From Alopecurus myosuroides (lineage: Eukaryota > Streptophyta > Magnoliopsida > Poales > Poaceae), in NCBI GenBank assembly GCA_028641055.1, contig CM054059.1, positions 108,822,263 through 108,886,262 of the forward strand: 64,000 nt of DNA, written 5' to 3'. Position 1 is the stretch's first letter. Each line of letters begins with the position of its first letter. Both the position numbers and the translations under genes were made by a program. The notes under the pieces were generated by a model. It made no database searches and was not told where the DNA came from. It worked only from the letters and a program-made list of their open reading frames with translations. Below, piece by piece: positions 62,058-64,000 of this stretch.

Positions 62058-63545
62058 ATCGTCTACGGAATAGAGAAGAAGCAGATGAGAAGCAGAAATG
62101 AAGAAGTAGCGCTACCCGTAGCTGCACAGACAAGCTCAATCACCTTCTTCATCATCCTCAGACCAATCCCGAATGGAAGCATCGACGTGGTGCTTACCAT
62201 GTTGTTCGGCATGAGGGACACAGAGGGTGTCCTGGGTGTCGTAGGCGGTCTCGTCGTCCTCTGTCCGGTCTGGGTCCCAGTTGGCCTCAAGGAGCTCCTC
62301 GTTCTCAGCAAGCTGGCGGTCAAGGTGCTGAAAACACAAGCAAACAGCACAAATCAGTTGAGTAATACAAGGAGCTCTACCCGGGGCGGGATGCAAACAC
62401 AAAGCATATTTGAGTAAATGTTCTACTCGGCATAGCGTGCACACACAAAGCACATAAGACCTAACAGATACTAGCAAGTGCTCTACTCAACATGGCGTGC
62501 AAACACAAAGCACATGAAGCCTAGTGAACACTAGTGGGAGTTTCTATTCGGCACAGCATGCGAATACTAAGCATCCTAAGCTGGAAGGCCGTCTACTCGG
62601 CATCACGATGCAAAGACAAAGCATAACAGTACTAATCTGTCCGATGGGCTTCGTGCGGCTATACGGCACGAAGCCGTACTGTCAATTGTCGGTGAGGCCA
62701 GTGCTCATGATCGAGCGCGCCCAGACGGCCACATCCGCGTTGCTCAACTCGAACGTGGTCGTCCGTGTGCAGTCTCTGTTGCCCCCCATGTAGCACATGA
62801 GGTGCGCACGGCGCTGCAGCGGAAGCACTCGCCTGGAAATCCAGCAGGCGATGGGGTCGTCGCTCTTCAGCCCCAAATCCTTCAGCTGGGCAAGGCGCTG
62901 GTTGATCTGCTTGATGTCGCCTTCTAGTGCAGGCTTGAATCCCCAATTCTGTTGGGTGGGCGCCGTGTTCGTCCACTTGGGGAGGTGGATCCGATCCACA
63001 ATTGGCGCTCCCTCTTCAACAGCAACGTTCTTCACGTAGAAGAACGACCGCTGCCACTTGCGCACGGAGTCGAGGCCCTTGATGCGCGGGTGGTTGGTCC
63101 CGCCGCGTTGCAGCATCATGGCGCTGCCGGTCTTGGTCATGCTGCGGGTGCTCTCCGTGCTACCCGGCTTGGGCACGCTCTTCTTCCTGAAGAAGAAGTA
63201 GCGCGCCCAGGTGTGCACCGTGGGGCGCACACCCAAGAACGCCTCGCACACCACGGCGTGGTATGCGAGCATCACGATGGCGTTCGGAGGCAGATGATGC
63301 GGTTGAAGGCCGAAGTGGTTGAGGAAGGAGCGGAAGAAGTCGGAGACGGGAAGCCCGAATCCTCGCTTGAAGTGAGCGAGGAACACGACGAACTCGTCCG
63401 CCTCCGGAGTGGGGACGAGCTCGCCGTTTGAGGGCCTGCAGCGCACGCCGGCGGGAACCCGGCGGGTATTCACCAGCCACTGGCAATCGTCTGCCGTGAC
63501 CTCGGATCCAGCCCACCCGGCGCGGGCGTCGTCGTCGTGGGCCAT
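62058..63545 (-). pseudogene. Antisense gene of A, exons 1, 2 and 3a (gypsy-type 'putative transposase' domain)
   Basis: ATG at 63545-63543. Exon 1 likely runs to 62637 (303 codons), exon 2 is 62327-62144, and exon 3 starts at 62062 and is cut by CACTA. Residues about 45-130 (PTPEADEFVVFL... VHTWARYFFFRKK) match the plant family annotated as 'transposase (putative), gypsy type' (PF04195-like), found as an antisense gene in grass Gypsy elements. A TGA at 62682-62684 lies in frame, and the donor after exon 1 reads AT instead of GT (62636-62635), so the copy is damaged. A more upstream ATG (63866) is in frame but precedes the TATA box. Function is unknown despite the name. Confidence 0.75.
62345..62630. 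repeat. Degenerate repeats in antisense intron 1
   Basis: Four to five loose copies of a roughly 60-80 bp unit with CTACTCGGCAT, GCGTGCAAACACAAAGCACAT and a spacer. All lie inside the intron. Confidence 0.75.
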
Positions 63546-63724
63546 CGAGAAGAGGAGATTCGGTGGATTCGTGAGATATTTGGTGGAAATCGCTAGCCTT
63601 CCGGCGTCGCAGGGAGCAGCGGCGCGGTGAGATGTGCAGCGGCGAAGCACTCTGTGGCGGCGGAGATACGAAGAGACAAGGGATGAATGGGAGCAGGAAG
63701 GGGAAGAAGGGGTTACCGAGGGGG

Positions 63725-63731
63725 TATTTAT
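63725..63731 (-). promoter_or_regulatory. TATA-like box of the antisense gene of A
   Basis: The minus strand reads GGGATAAATACCCC, about 180 bp upstream of the ATG at 63545. It would drive transcription toward gag-pol, opposite to the LTR promoter. Confidence 0.55.
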
Positions 63732-63922
63732 CCCTCCCCTCGGATAGCCGTTACCGGTAACGCTAGTGGGATCAGTTGTGCGCAGAGATCGTGCGACGTG
63801 GGGTGTGGGCCGGTTAGAAACGCACGCAGCGCAGTTCGCGCGCGTAACGGCCGCAATCAATCCCACGTCGGGATCGTGGGTGATAACTGCACTTGATGTG
63901 ACCTAACGGGCCGGTGGGCCCA

Positions 63923-64000
63923 TGTAACATCCCAAGTATGAAAATCTCCCTTTAGAATGTTTGTTTCTTGTTTCATTATTGTTTTGCATCATGTCATCAT
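63923..64000 (+). mobile_element. Start of another LTR (element E)
   Basis: TGTAACATCCCAAGTATG begins abruptly after the antisense promoter region. The first 11 bases equal the LTR starts of B, C and D, but the rest differs. The predicted left target duplication is GCCCA (63918-63922). The element continues outside the window. Confidence 0.5.

Larger units (their letters stand above)
8250..63922 (+). mobile_element. Tat-type Gypsy retrotransposon A (host of the nested elements; 3' end outside window)
   Basis: It begins with a 5' LTR (8250-9093) and a primer-site region, then sense gag-pol, then a large gene on the opposite strand. A dual RNase H (Gypsy type followed by a second, archaeal-like one, 24934-25330) and an antisense accessory gene are known marks of the Tat lineage in grasses (Grande/RIRE2-like). 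Three insertions (C, B, CACTA) interrupt it; without them and their duplications about 13.9 kb remain. No 3' LTR is seen before element E starts at 63923. The predicted left target duplication is 8245-8249 (GGTTA). Many nonsense codons show that A itself is dead. Confidence 0.85.

Overview
The window is a stack of nested transposable elements from a large plant genome. It is most likely a pooid grass of the Triticeae type: one LTR begins TGATACGTCTCC and closely resembles abundant wheat/barley Gypsy LTRs, several LTRs begin TGTAACATCCC, and a large CACTA transposon has the CACTACAAGAAA end common in these grasses. The species call rests on pattern recognition and was not searched. I see no free-standing host gene. 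The only protein not obviously a transposon's own is a B3-domain-like gene carried inside the CACTA element.

Layout, outermost to innermost. (1) 1-3296 is the right part of a long Gypsy LTR (G). (2) 3297-~4512 holds remnants of an old Gypsy element (F): an LTR end, a primer-binding-site region, then a second LTR start. (3) ~4513-8249 is the 3' part of a minus-strand Gypsy element (D): a 3' LTR, a polypurine tract and a broken gag-protease remnant. (4) Into the D gag a Tat-type Gypsy element (A) has inserted at 8250. It runs past 63922; without its insertions about 13.9 kb of it is visible. It carries a sense gag-pol (9103-26992) broken by nonsense codons and frameshifts, and a large antisense gene (63545 down to 27661). 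(5) Three elements sit inside A, each with a perfect target-site duplication: C at 11338-22239 (TSD TCGGG, in gag), B at 29337-43940 (TSD GAGTG, in antisense exon 5) and a 16,292-bp CACTA transposon at 45766-62057 (TSD ATC, in antisense exon 3). (6) At 63923 a further LTR (E) begins and leaves the window.

C and B are non-autonomous LTR elements. C has 3,580-bp LTRs differing at about 20 sites and a decayed pol inside. B has giant 6.4-kb LTRs around only 1.84 kb of internal sequence. Both have a primer site matching the initiator-tRNA-Met type. B, C and D share a hairpin just upstream of the polypurine tract, with two compensatory base-pair changes between B and C/D.

The CACTA element looks intact: matched 31-bp terminal inverted repeats, subterminal GGTCAT motifs, an open spliced TNP2-type transposase gene (1,146 aa) and an open eight-exon TNPA-type gene (593 aa). 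It also carries an antisense three-exon B3-like gene (193 aa), two tRNA-like sequences with Pol III features, and a 5.2-copy array of an exact 673-bp repeat. The best candidates for something not commonly described are the B3 passenger gene, the covarying pre-PPT hairpin, and the eight-exon antisense gene of A whose splice phases all agree once the insertions are removed.
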